In this document: one piece after another, positions 27,107-34,861 of the stretch | How the letters are laid out: each line of letters begins with the position of its first letter | Numbering within the stretch: the stretch's first letter is position 1 | Source of the DNA: Methylobacterium sp. J-048 | Lineage (GTDB): Bacteria; Pseudomonadota; Alphaproteobacteria; Rhizobiales; Beijerinckiaceae | Direction of reading: 5' to 3' | NCBI RefSeq assembly: GCF_022829515.1 | Contig: NZ_JAKSYL010000223.1 | Coordinates: forward strand, 62,001-126,000 | Length of the DNA: 64,000 nt | Made by a program: the position numbers and the translations under genes | Notes under the pieces: generated by a model | Told to the model about the DNA's origin: nothing | Databases searched by the model: none | Seen by the model: only the letters and a program-made list of their open reading frames with translations

Positions 27107-29782
27107 TCAGATCGTCCAGGGCGCCGGCGTGTCCGCGTCGATCCCATAGCGCCGGATCGCCTCGGCGACCGTGGCGCGGGGCACCGTGCCGGCCTCGGCC
27201 AGCGCGTGCAGGGCAGCGACCACCACGTGCTGCCGGTCCACCTCGAAGAAGCGGCGGAGCGCGTTGCGGGTGTCGCTGCGGCCGAACCCGTCGGTGCCGA
27301 GCGCCACGAACCGCGCCCCGACATAGGAGGCGATCAGCTGCGGATAGGCCCGGACGTAGTCGGTCGCCGCCACGACCGGCGCCGTGCCCGGCAGCAGGGC
27401 GGCCACGTGGCTCAAGGGCGCCTCGGCCTCCGGGTGCAGCATCGCCCGGCGCTCGGCCTCGCGGGCGTCGCGGGCCAGCTCGCTGAAGCTGGTGACGCTG
27501 AACAGCTCGGCGGCGATCCCCCAATCGTGCGCCAGCAGGCCGGCCGCCGCGATCACCTCGGGCAGGATCGCCCCCGAGCCGAGCAGCCGCACCGCGGCGG
27601 CCTCGGAGTCCGGCCCCGACAGGCGGTACATCCCCTTGAGGATGCCGGCCTCGGCCCCCTCCGGCATGGAGGGCTGGGCGTAGTTCTCGTTCATGGCGGT
27701 GAGGTAGTAGAAGGCGTCCTCGCCCTCTTCCATCATCGCCCGGGCGCCGCGATCGACGATCACCGCCATCTCGTAGGCGAAGGCCGGATCGTAGGCCCGG
27801 CAGTTCGGTATGCCGGCGGCGGCGAGGTGGCTCGAGCCGTCCTGGTGCTGCAGGCCTTCGCCGCCGAGCGTCGTGCGGCCCGCCGTGGCGCCGATCAGAA
27901 AACCGCGCGCCCGCTGGTCGGCCGCCGCCCAGATCAGGTCACCGACCCGCTGGAAGCCGAACATCGAGTAGTAGATGTAGAACGGCAGCATCGACAGGCC
28001 GTGGACGCTGTAGGCGGTGGCCGCCGCGGTCCAGGACGAGATCGCCCCGGCCTCGGTGATGCCTTCTTCCAGCAGCTGCCCGTCCCGGGCCTCGCGGTAA
28101 TAGAGCATCGAGCCGGCATCCTCCGGCTCGTAGAGCTGGCCCTCGGGGGCGTAGATCCCGACCTGCCGGAACAGGTTGGCCATGCCGAAGGTGCGCGCCT
28201 CGTCGGCGACGATCGGGACGACGCGCGGCCCGAGATCCTTGTGCTTCAGCAGGTTTCCGAACAGCCGGACCACCGCCGTGGTGGTCGACATCTCCTTGCC
28301 GGCCGCCTCCAGGGCGAAGCCCGCATAGGTCGAGAGCGGCGGCACCGTGACGGTCGGTGCGGTCCGGCGGCGGGCCGGCAGCACGCCGCCCAGCATCTCG
28401 CGGCGCTCGCGCAGGTAGCGCATCTCGGCGCCGTCCTCGGCCGGCTTGTAGAAGGCCAGGCCCTCCACCTGCGCGTCGGAGAGCGGCAGGGCGAAGCGGT
28501 CGCGGAAGGCGCGGAGCGCATCCACGTCGAGCTTCTTGGCCTGGTGGGCGGTCATGCGCGACTCGCCCGCGCCGCCCATGCCGTAGCCCTTCTTGGTCTT
28601 GGCCAGGATCACGGTCGGCCGGCCCTTGGTCGCCTTGGCGGCGGCGAAGGCGGCGTAGAGCTTGCGGAAATCGTGGCCGCCGCGCTTCAGCCGATCGACG
28701 TCGGCATCCGACATGTGCGCGACCAGCTCGCGGACCTCCTCGTCCTCCCCGAAGAAGTGGGCGAGGTTGTAGGCGCCGTCCTTGGCGCCCAGCGTCTGGT
28801 ACTTGCCGTCCACGGTGTCGGCGAAGCGGCGCAGCAGGGCGTGGTTGGTGTCGCGGGCGAAGATCGCGTCCCACTCCGAGCCCCACAGAACCTTGATGAC
28901 GTTCCAGCCGGCCCCGCGGAACAGGCTTTCCAGCTCCTGGATGATCTGGCCGTTGCCGCGCACCGGGCCGTCCAGCCGCTGCAGGTTGCAGTTGATCACG
29001 AAGGTGAGGTTGTCGAGTTTTTCCCGCGCCGCGAGAGCCAGGCCGCCGATCGATTCCGGCTCATCCATCTCGCCGTCGCCGAACACGCCCCAGACGTGCC
29101 GGGCCGAGGTGTCGGCGAGCCCCCGGTGGCCGAGATAGCGCATGAACCGCGCCTGGTAGACCGCGTGGATCGGGCCGATGCCCATCGAGCCGGTGGGGAC
29201 CTGCCAGAAATCCGGCATCAGCCAGGGATGCGGATAGGAGCAGAGGCCGTCGCCGGCGATCTCCTGGCGGTAATGCTTCAGCTGCTCCTCGGAGAGCCGC
29301 CCTTCCAGGAAGGCGCGGGCGTAGACGCCCGGCGCCGAGTGCGGCTGGAAGTAGACGAGGTCGCCGTCCGGGCCACCCTTGAAGAAGTGGTTGAACCCGA
29401 CCTCGAACAGCTCCGCCGCCGAGGCGTAGCTCGCCACGTGCCCGCCGAGCTCGCCATAGGCCATGTTGGCGCGCACCACCATGGCGAGCGCGTTCCAGCG
29501 CATGATCGAGGTGAGCCGCTCCTCGATATCGAGGTCGCCCGGGTAGCGCGGCTGCTTCTCCAGGGGAACCGTGTTCCGATAGGGCGAGTAGGGCAGGGCC
29601 TCGTCGAGGATGCCGATCTCTTTCGAGCGTCGCTCCAGCCGGTCGAGGATGAACCGCGCCCGGGCCGCGCCCTCGGTGCGGAACAGCGATTCGAGGGCCG
29701 CCAGCCAATCCTGGGTCTCGGCCGGATCGTGATCGACCTCGGCGGACCGCGCGATCGTCGTCCTCGGCGGTATGGCGTTCAT
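27107..29782 (-). CDS. aceE: Pyruvate dehydrogenase E1 component (homodimeric type)
   Basis: Thiamine-diphosphate enzyme that decarboxylates pyruvate and acetylates the lipoyl groups of E2. It has 891 residues, the normal length of the homodimeric AceE, from ATG 29782 (MNAIPPRTTIARSAEVDHDP). The ThDP/Mg motif is GDGEMDEPESIGG followed by LTFVINCNLQR. The frame is open further upstream to 29905, but that part covers the promoter region and is not family-like. It is divergent from an Lrp/AsnC regulator across a spacer that contains a perfect palindrome. Confidence 0.96.
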   Translation of the reverse strand: MNAIPPRTTIARSAEVDHDPAETQDWLAALESLFRTEGAARARFILDRLERRSKEIGILDEALPYSPYRNTVPLEKQPRYPGDLDIEERLTSIMRWNALAMVVRANMAYGELGGHVASYASAAELFEVGFNHFFKGGPDGDLVYFQPHSAPGVYARAFLEGRLSEEQLKHYRQEIAGDGLCSYPHPWLMPDFWQVPTGSMGIGPIHAVYQARFMRYLGHRGLADTSARHVWGVFGDGEMDEPESIGGLALAAREKLDNLTFVINCNLQRLDGPVRGNGQIIQELESLFRGAGWNVIKVLWGSEWDAIFARDTNHALLRRFADTVDGKYQTLGAKDGAYNLAHFFGEDEEVRELVAHMSDADVDRLKRGGHDFRKLYAAFAAAKATKGRPTVILAKTKKGYGMGGAGESRMTAHQAKKLDVDALRAFRDRFALPLSDAQVEGLAFYKPAEDGAEMRYLRERREMLGGVLPARRRTAPTVTVPPLSTYAGFALEAAGKEMSTTTAVVRLFGNLLKHKDLGPRVVPIVADEARTFGMANLFRQVGIYAPEGQLYEPEDAGSMLYYREARDGQLLEEGITEAGAISSWTAAATAYSVHGLSMLPFYIYYSMFGFQRVGDLIWAAADQRARGFLIGATAGRTTLGGEGLQHQDGSSHLAAAGIPNCRAYDPAFAYEMAVIVDRGARAMMEEGEDAFYYLTAMNENYAQPSMPEGAEAGILKGMYRLSGPDSEAAAVRLLGSGAILPEVIAAAGLLAHDWGIAAELFSVTSFSELARDAREAERRAMLHPEAEAPLSHVAALLPGTAPVVAATDYVRAYPQLIASYVGARFVALGTDGFGRSDTRNALRRFFEVDRQHVVVAALHALAEAGTVPRATVAEAIRRYGIDADTPAPWTI

Positions 29783-29973
29783 CGGCGCGGCTCCCGGCTT
29801 TTCATCGGAGCATACGGACTTAGCCGCGGGGCGACATGCCAGATTTTTGTTATGCAGGGCCGATAATTGGCATATTTTGCCGAATTTGCCGGTGAAGACG
29901 GGCAATCATGCCGCTACTGTTGAGGACGCATCCGCGCGCCTCCGATGCAACATCCAGGTAGATCGTCCCCCGC

Positions 29974-30065
29974 CGTCATTGCGAGCGCAGCGAAGCAACC
30001 CAGGGCGGCGCGCGATCTCAAGACGTAGCGCGTCCCTAGGTTGCTTCGCTGCGCTCGCAATGACG
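29974..30065. repeat. Perfect 27-bp inverted repeat in the aceE/lrp divergent spacer
   Basis: The left arm 29974-30000 (CGTCATTGCGAGCGCAGCGA then AGCAACC) and right arm 30039-30065 are exact reverse complements around a 38-bp loop. The CGTCATTGCGAGCG core is a widespread bacterial palindrome family. Position within the 389-bp divergent spacer (29783-30171) puts it near both promoters. Confidence 0.85.
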
Positions 30066-30171
30066 GTTGGCGCATGCAGGAACAGGCGCTCACTTCAATC
30101 GAAGCCAAAAACTTTCCCGCCGCCTCGCGATCACCGGCATGCTATGCCGCTGGAAAACCGGAGAACAAAAA

Positions 30172-30660
30172 ATGGTCTCCCGACCGGCCCATCTCGACGC
30201 CGCCAGCCTGCGCATCCTCGAACGCCTGCAGCAGGACAGCGAGATCAGCATCGCCGACCTCGCCGAGCAGGTCGGGCTCTCGACCTCGCCATGCTGGCGC
30301 CGGGTCAACGACCTGAAGGAGGCCGGGATCATCCGGGGCTGCGTCGCGGTGGTCGATCCGATGAGCCTCGGGCTCGCCGTGAACGTCTTCGTCCACGTCT
30401 CCCTGGAGAAGCAGACCCAGGCCGCGCTCCAGGCCTTCGACGAGGCCGTGCGCAGCCGCCCGGAGGTGATGGAATGCTACCTGATGAGCGGCGAGGCCGA
30501 CTACATGCTGCGGGTGGTGGTGGAGGATCTCGGCCAGTACCAGCGCCTGGTGCTCGACCACCTGACCCGCATCCCGGGGGTGGCCAACATCCGCTCCAGC
30601 TTCGCGCTGGGCCAGGTGAAGTACACGACGGCGCTGCCGCTCGGGCACCTGACCCGGTGA
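30172..30660 (+). CDS. Lrp/AsnC family transcriptional regulator
   Basis: 162 residues. An N-terminal winged-HTH (about 5-55: LDAASLRILERLQQDSEISI, DLAEQVGLSTSPCWRRVNDL) is followed by an alpha-beta effector domain of the RAM type (GEADYMLRVVVEDLGQYQRL, LTRIPGVANIRSSFAL). The ATG at 30172 has GGAG eight bases upstream and is preferred over a start at 30067 that lies next to the palindrome. It is divergent from aceE, so it may regulate pyruvate dehydrogenase in response to an amino or keto acid; this is inferred only from position. Confidence 0.9.
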   Translation: MVSRPAHLDAASLRILERLQQDSEISIADLAEQVGLSTSPCWRRVNDLKEAGIIRGCVAVVDPMSLGLAVNVFVHVSLEKQTQAALQAFDEAVRSRPEVMECYLMSGEADYMLRVVVEDLGQYQRLVLDHLTRIPGVANIRSSFALGQVKYTTALPLGHLTR

Positions 30661-30741
30661 TCCGGTCGTCCGCTGAATAAGGTGTTTTCAGATCCCCCGC
30701 GGGAACCGGCCTGGGCCGGCGTCGTCACGCTGAAGGGAGGA

Positions 30742-30817
30742 TGGTGGAGCCTAACGGGATCGAACCGATGACCTCTTCCATGCCATGGAAGCGCTCTCCC
30801 AGCTGAGCTAAGGCCCC
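30742..30817 (-). tRNA. tRNA-Ala (anticodon GGC)
   Basis: A complete cloverleaf on the minus strand. The acceptor arm starts GGGGCC(T), the D-loop reads TTAGCTCAGCTGGGAGAGC, the anticodon stem-loop CTTCC-ATGGCAT-GGAAG gives GGC, and the T-arm contains GGTTCGATCC. An encoded CCA ends at 30742. Confidence 0.95.
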
Positions 30818-31185
30818 ACTTTATCCGCCGCGGTTTGGGTCCCGCGGTGCTCGCCGTCCGGCTTGCGTCCGGCGAGGCCGGTTCTATAGGCGGCTCGCAT
30901 CGCGGACTCAACCCCTTTTTTCGGCTTTCTTCGCGGGAATGCCCGACCCGCCCTGACTCGTCGCGTAGCCTTCGCAGGCTGGGCGCCGACGGGGTCCGAG
31001 TTTCTGCGCGGATCCGATGTCACCGTCGATCGGGCCGGAGACATCGTCGCCGGGATCCGCCGGATGACGCGAGCCGGTGCGCGTGTTAACCGCGCCGCCA
31101 GTTCACGGTCCGATTGCAGCTCCGCGGCGCCCCCGCGCGACGCGCCGGATCCCGGCCCACCTGAGATTTCCGAACGGACGCCCCC
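30818..31185. other. Spacer between tRNA-Ala and aroA
   Basis: About 368 bp with no supported gene. It should contain the minus-strand tRNA promoter and the plus-strand aroA promoter. No strong hairpin or repeat is seen. Confidence 0.4.
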
Positions 31186-32535
31186 GTGTCGCACGATTCG
31201 CCTCCCCAGCCGCTCACAGCCGCACCGGGCACGCCGCTCAAGGGGCGCCTGCGTCCGCCGGGCGACAAGTCGATCTCGCATCGGGCGATGATCCTGGGCC
31301 TGCTGAGCCAGGGCGAGACCCGGGTCGAGGGCCTGCTCGAGGGCGACGACGTGCTGCGCACCGCCGCCGCCGCGAAGGCGTTGGGTGCCGGAATCGAGCG
31401 CCTCGGCGAAGGGCGCTGGGTGGTGCGCGGCGTCGGCATCGGCGGCCTCACCGACCCGGCCGACGTGCTCGATTTCGGCAATGCCGGCACCGGCTCGCGG
31501 CTGATGATGGGCGTCGTCGGCGGCCAGCCGGTCACCGCGACCTTCGACGGCGATGCGTCGCTGCGCTCGCGCCCGATGCGCCGCATCCTCGATCCGCTCA
31601 CCCGCATGGGCGCGCAGGTCCTGTCCGAGGCCGAGGGCGGGCGCGTGCCCCTGACCCTGCGCGGCCTGAACGAGGCGATCCCGATCACCTACGAGACCCC
31701 GGCGGCGTCGGCGCAGATCAAGTCGGCGGTGCTGCTCGCCGGTCTCAATGCCCCCGGCACCACCACGGTGATCGAGGCGGCCGCCACCCGCGACCACACC
31801 GAGCGGATGCTGCGCCTGTTCGGCGCCGAGGTCCGTGTCGAGCCGCACGGGCCGGGCGGCCACGGCCGCAAGGTGTCGCTCACCGGGCAGCCGAGCCTGC
31901 GCGGGACCGACGTGGTCGTCCCGGCCGATCCGTCTTCGGCAGCGTTCCCCCTGGTGGCGGCGCTGATCGTGCCGGGCTCCGACGTGGTGATCGAGGGCGT
32001 GATGATGAACCCGCTGCGGACCGGGCTGATCACCACTCTGTTGGAGATGGGCGCGCAGATCGAGCGCGTGGCCGAGCGCGAGGAGGGCGGCGAGACCGTG
32101 GCCGACCTGCGCGTGCGCGCCAGCCGCCTCACCGGCGTCGACGTCCCGGCCGAGCGGGCGCCCGCGATGATCGACGAATATCCGGTGCTGGCCGTGGCGG
32201 CGAGCTTCGCCTCGGGCCGGACCCGGATGAACGGCCTGCACGAGCTGCGGGTGAAGGAATCCGATCGCCTCGCGGCCGTGGCGGCGGGGCTCGCCGCCAA
32301 CGGCGTCCGCCACAGCGTGGAGGGCGACGACCTCGTGGTCGAGGGCGACGGCGCGGCGGCGCCCGGCGGCGGCACGGTGGCGACCCATCTCGATCACCGC
32401 ATCGCCATGGCGTTCCTGGTGATGGGGCTCGCCACCAAGGACCCGGTCACGGTGGACGATGGCGCGATGATTGCCACGAGCTTCCCGAGCTTCCTGCCGT
32501 CCATGCAGGCCCTCGGCGGCCGGATCGGGGCCTAG
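31186..32535 (+). CDS. aroA: 3-Phosphoshikimate 1-carboxyvinyltransferase (EPSP synthase)
   Basis: Transfers enolpyruvate from PEP to shikimate-3-phosphate in aromatic amino-acid synthesis. It has 449 residues. The substrate motifs PGDKSISHRAMILGLL, LDFGNAGTGSRLMMG, LRVKESDRLAA and the C-terminal DHRIAMAFLVMG are all intact. The start is GTG at 31186 (SHDSPPQPLTAAPG); the ribosome site is weak. It lies only 4 bp upstream of cmk, the usual alphaproteobacterial aroA-cmk pair, so one transcript is expected. Confidence 0.96.
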   Translation: MSHDSPPQPLTAAPGTPLKGRLRPPGDKSISHRAMILGLLSQGETRVEGLLEGDDVLRTAAAAKALGAGIERLGEGRWVVRGVGIGGLTDPADVLDFGNAGTGSRLMMGVVGGQPVTATFDGDASLRSRPMRRILDPLTRMGAQVLSEAEGGRVPLTLRGLNEAIPITYETPAASAQIKSAVLLAGLNAPGTTTVIEAAATRDHTERMLRLFGAEVRVEPHGPGGHGRKVSLTGQPSLRGTDVVVPADPSSAAFPLVAALIVPGSDVVIEGVMMNPLRTGLITTLLEMGAQIERVAEREEGGETVADLRVRASRLTGVDVPAERAPAMIDEYPVLAVAASFASGRTRMNGLHELRVKESDRLAAVAAGLAANGVRHSVEGDDLVVEGDGAAAPGGGTVATHLDHRIAMAFLVMGLATKDPVTVDDGAMIATSFPSFLPSMQALGGRIGA

Positions 32536-32539
32536 CATC

Positions 32540-33178
32540 ATGCCGCTCGTCATCGCGATCGACGGCCCGGCCGCCTCGGGCAAGGGGACGCTGGCCAAGC
32601 GGCTGGCCGACCATTACCGGCTGCCGCATCTCGACACGGGGCTCCTCTACCGCGCCGTGGCGCTGGCGCTGATCGATTCCAGCCTGTCCCTGGACGATCC
32701 CGAGGCTGCGTCCCGGGCCGCGCACGCCCTCGACGCCGACAGGCTGGACGATCCGCGCCTGCGCGCGCGCGCCATGGGCGAGGCGGCCTCGCGGATCTCG
32801 GCAGTGCCGGAAGTCCGCGCAGCCCTGCTCGCCTGGCAGCGGCGCTTCGCGGCCGACTCCCAGGGCGCCGTCCTCGACGGGCGCGACATCGGCACGGTGG
32901 TCTGCCCCGACGCCAGCGTGAAGCTGTACATCACCGCTTCGTCCGAGGAGCGCGCCCGCCGCCGCCATCTGGAGCTCGCCGGTCGCGGCGAGGCCGCGAC
33001 CTTCGAGGCGATCCTGGCCGATATCGAGGCCCGCGATGCCCGCGACGCCTCCCGGGCCGCCGCGCCTTTGCGGATGGCCGACGACGCGGTCCGGCTCGAC
33101 ACCACGGCGCTCGACCCGGACGCCGCCTTCGCCGAGGCGAGGGGCATCGTCGAGCGCGCCCGCGGCGACGGGGCATAG
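32540..33178 (+). CDS. cmk: Cytidylate kinase
   Basis: Phosphorylates CMP/dCMP with ATP. It has 212 residues, with the P-loop IDGPAASGKGTLAKRLA, substrate region HLDTGLLYRAVALAL, and GRDIGTVVCPDASVKLYITA followed by an Arg-rich lid (EERARRRHLEL). The ATG at 32540 follows the aroA stop (TAG at 32533-32535) by four bases, so re-initiation or coupling is likely. In other alphaproteobacteria rpsA follows cmk; here tRNA-Lys and then accessory DNA follow instead. Confidence 0.96.
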   Translation: MPLVIAIDGPAASGKGTLAKRLADHYRLPHLDTGLLYRAVALALIDSSLSLDDPEAASRAAHALDADRLDDPRLRARAMGEAASRISAVPEVRAALLAWQRRFAADSQGAVLDGRDIGTVVCPDASVKLYITASSEERARRRHLELAGRGEAATFEAILADIEARDARDASRAAAPLRMADDAVRLDTTALDPDAAFAEARGIVERARGDGA

Positions 33179-33271
33179 GCGCCACCCACAACCCCGTGTT
33201 GACCCCCCGGCCCCGCTCACCTATTGCGAACGCGCCGTCCCCCTGCGGCCGCCTCCGGCGGCCCCGGACGC

Positions 33272-33347
33272 GAGCGCGTAGCTCAGCTGGTAGAGCAACG
33301 GACTTTTAATCTGTAGGTCCTGGGTTCGAGTCCCAGCGCGCTCACCA
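33272..33347 (+). tRNA. tRNA-Lys (anticodon UUU)
   Basis: The acceptor arm GAGCGCG/CGCGCTC, the D-arm GCTCAGCTGGTAGAGC, the anticodon loop CTTTTAA giving TTT, and the T-arm CTGGG-TTCGAGT-CCCAG are all present, with encoded CCA. The gene order changes from conserved housekeeping genes to accessory DNA immediately downstream, so this tRNA is a candidate integration site. Confidence 0.95.
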
Positions 33348-33390
33348 AAAACATTGCCAGAACAACAACTTAATTCGCTCCGCAAATTCG

Positions 33391-33431
33391 GTGCTACCCC
33401 GAAAACGGTCGGGGTTGCACCGGGGTAGCAC
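33391..33431. repeat. Triple GTGCTACCCCG-type motif just after tRNA-Lys
   Basis: GTGCTACCCCG (33391-33401) is the exact reverse complement of CGGGGTAGCAC (33421-33431). A one-mismatch copy, CGGGGTTGCAC, lies directly before the latter. Its position 44 bp past a tRNA resembles arm-type integrase sites, but that is conjecture. Confidence 0.6.
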
Positions 33432-33619
33432 GATCGTAAGGCGGCCTATTTCGGTACGGCGCCGCTCCGGGACGCCTGACGGCCGGTTAAGCCTGCTGCA
33501 GCATAGTGATCACCGGGCCGCATCGTGTGTCAGCCCACCGCTGGTGAGATCGGACGCTCCCCCGCCCCGTGAGCAGATCGGGGCGGGGCCGGGCGGCCGA
33601 TGCTGTAGGGGGCGTGCCC

Positions 33620-33832
33620 ATGCCGGTTGAGCAAGAGAGGAAGCTCACGGACGAGGAGCTCGATGAACTCGCGCGCGAGCTGTTCGCAGAGGTTCGGGGG
33701 GAGACATCCGAGGCACAGGCGGAAAAGGCGCTACAGAGCGCTGGCGAGGTAGCCGGAGAGGTCGTTCCCATCCTGCCCGATTGGCTCCTCGACGCCGGCG
33801 ACGACGGTGTTGGGGGCGACAGCGGGGACTGA
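33620..33832 (+). CDS. Small acidic hypothetical protein
   Basis: 70 residues, strongly acidic. It has a helical centre (LTDEELDELARELFAEVRGE), a Glu/Ala-rich middle and a Gly/Asp tail. The ATG at 33620 has GGGGG ribosome-site bases upstream. No family is recognised. It is the first gene past tRNA-Lys on the accessory side. Function is unknown. Confidence 0.5.
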   Translation: MPVEQERKLTDEELDELARELFAEVRGETSEAQAEKALQSAGEVAGEVVPILPDWLLDAGDDGVGGDSGD

Positions 33833-33926
33833 GCCGGCCGGTGCTTAGCAATCGGCTGAGCGCAACCGAGCGTGGCCATAAGCGTTCATGGGGAAGCTGC
33901 GCCGCTCGGCGCCTGAGGCTTCCTCC

Positions 33927-34010
33927 ATGCTCCTGATCGCAACCCTCATCGCGGGCACGTTTGCGCTCGCCAGCGCCTTTTCACTGCTCGCTTTGGTTCT
34001 AGCTGATTGA
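33927..34010 (+). CDS. Very small single-span membrane peptide (candidate)
   Basis: A 27-residue frame that is nearly all hydrophobic: MLLIATLIAGTFALASAFSL and then LALVLAD. A GAGG-type ribosome site lies about ten bases before the ATG. Similar tiny membrane peptides are common in Methylobacterium accessory DNA, but at this length a chance frame cannot be excluded. Confidence 0.3.
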   Translation: MLLIATLIAGTFALASAFSLLALVLAD

Positions 34011-34029
34011 AGCGCTGTGTGAGCGGCTC

Positions 34030-34209
34030 TTAGTGCCGCTCGCCCGCCAAGCGCTCCAACGCCTGCCGCACGCGCTCCTCGAGGTGCTCTGCCCCGACAC
34101 CCCGTTCCAAACGGCTGAGAGAACCCTGGGCGACGCCTGCCAATCGCGCCAGCTGGTGCTGTGTCAGGCTGAGGCTATGGCGAAGATCGCGGATCGGGGG
34201 CTGGGACAT
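34030..34209 (-). CDS. Small XRE-type helix-turn-helix protein
   Basis: A 59-residue protein that is almost only an HTH_XRE domain: IRDLRHSLSLTQHQLARLAG, then VAQGSLSRLERG and a C-terminal helix ERVRQALERLAGERH. This is a Cro/C1-like DNA-binding fold. It starts 26 bp downstream of the ParB-like remnant on the same strand. It could be an antitoxin-type or phage-type repressor, but no toxin partner is adjacent. The frame is complete with ATG at 34207-34209 and TAA at 34030. Confidence 0.7.
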   Translation of the reverse strand: MSQPPIRDLRHSLSLTQHQLARLAGVAQGSLSRLERGVGAEHLEERVRQALERLAGERH

Positions 34210-34235
34210 GGCCGATACTCAACTTCCGTCGACAC

Positions 34236-34861
34236 CTATGCAGCCAGCGGTAGCTTGATTACGACCGGCGGCATCTCAGCAGCCTGCGCTATCGCTGCGC
34301 GGGCACTCCATGTCCTGAATGCATCGAGCCGACCGGCGAGGATCGTTGTTTCCAAGACCGAAGGCAGTGCCGTCTGCGGGCGTGGGGTGGTTGGCTTCTG
34401 ATCGGACATCGCGGTACCCGCTGCTACACCGGCAGGCGTGCGCCCGATTGATTGCCGAGATGTCTCAAATCGAAGACCACGCGCGGATGTGATCTCGGCC
34501 GAGATACCTGCCGGCGGCTTGGCCGGCTTCTGGCCGATGCGGCCGGTGTCCATCGTGTAGTCCTTGCCACCGCGCGAGACGGTGCGGGGGGCATCTGCGG
34601 AATTCCGCAGATGCTGTTGGCCAAGCTCCTCTCGCATCCGTGTGACGGTCTTGCCATCCACCACGCACTGGCGGCCGATTTCGCGATCAGACCACTGCGA
34701 CCACTCCTCGTCATCGAGAAGCATCAGCACGGCGCGGCGCTTGTCCGCGTTTGTGCGGCGCAGGCCGTGGGCCGCGTTGGCGCCGGCGCTGTGCAGGATG
34801 GCGACGCGCAAGCCGCCCTGGCGCACGTCGCACGGCAGCTCGCCCAGGCCCGCGTGCAGGC
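34236..34861 (-). pseudogene. 5'-truncated ParB/Spo0J-like protein
   Basis: The frame lacks a proper start: similarity begins at once with SLHAGLGELPCDVRQGGLRV, where a ParB-N (nuclease-like) domain should precede. It continues into the HTH-like core GANAAHGLRRTNADKRRAVL, EEWSQWSDREIGRQC, VDGKTVTRMREEL and a low-complexity tail. The reading frame stops exactly where the alpha/beta-hydrolase gene ends (TGA 34862-34864). The N-terminal half has apparently been replaced by that gene in a rearrangement. A GTG at 34826 could still give a 196-residue DNA-binding fragment. Confidence 0.65.

Noticed and set aside
27098..29866. 922-codon plus-strand frame opposite aceE
   Set aside because: Antisense shadow of aceE; no recognised domain.
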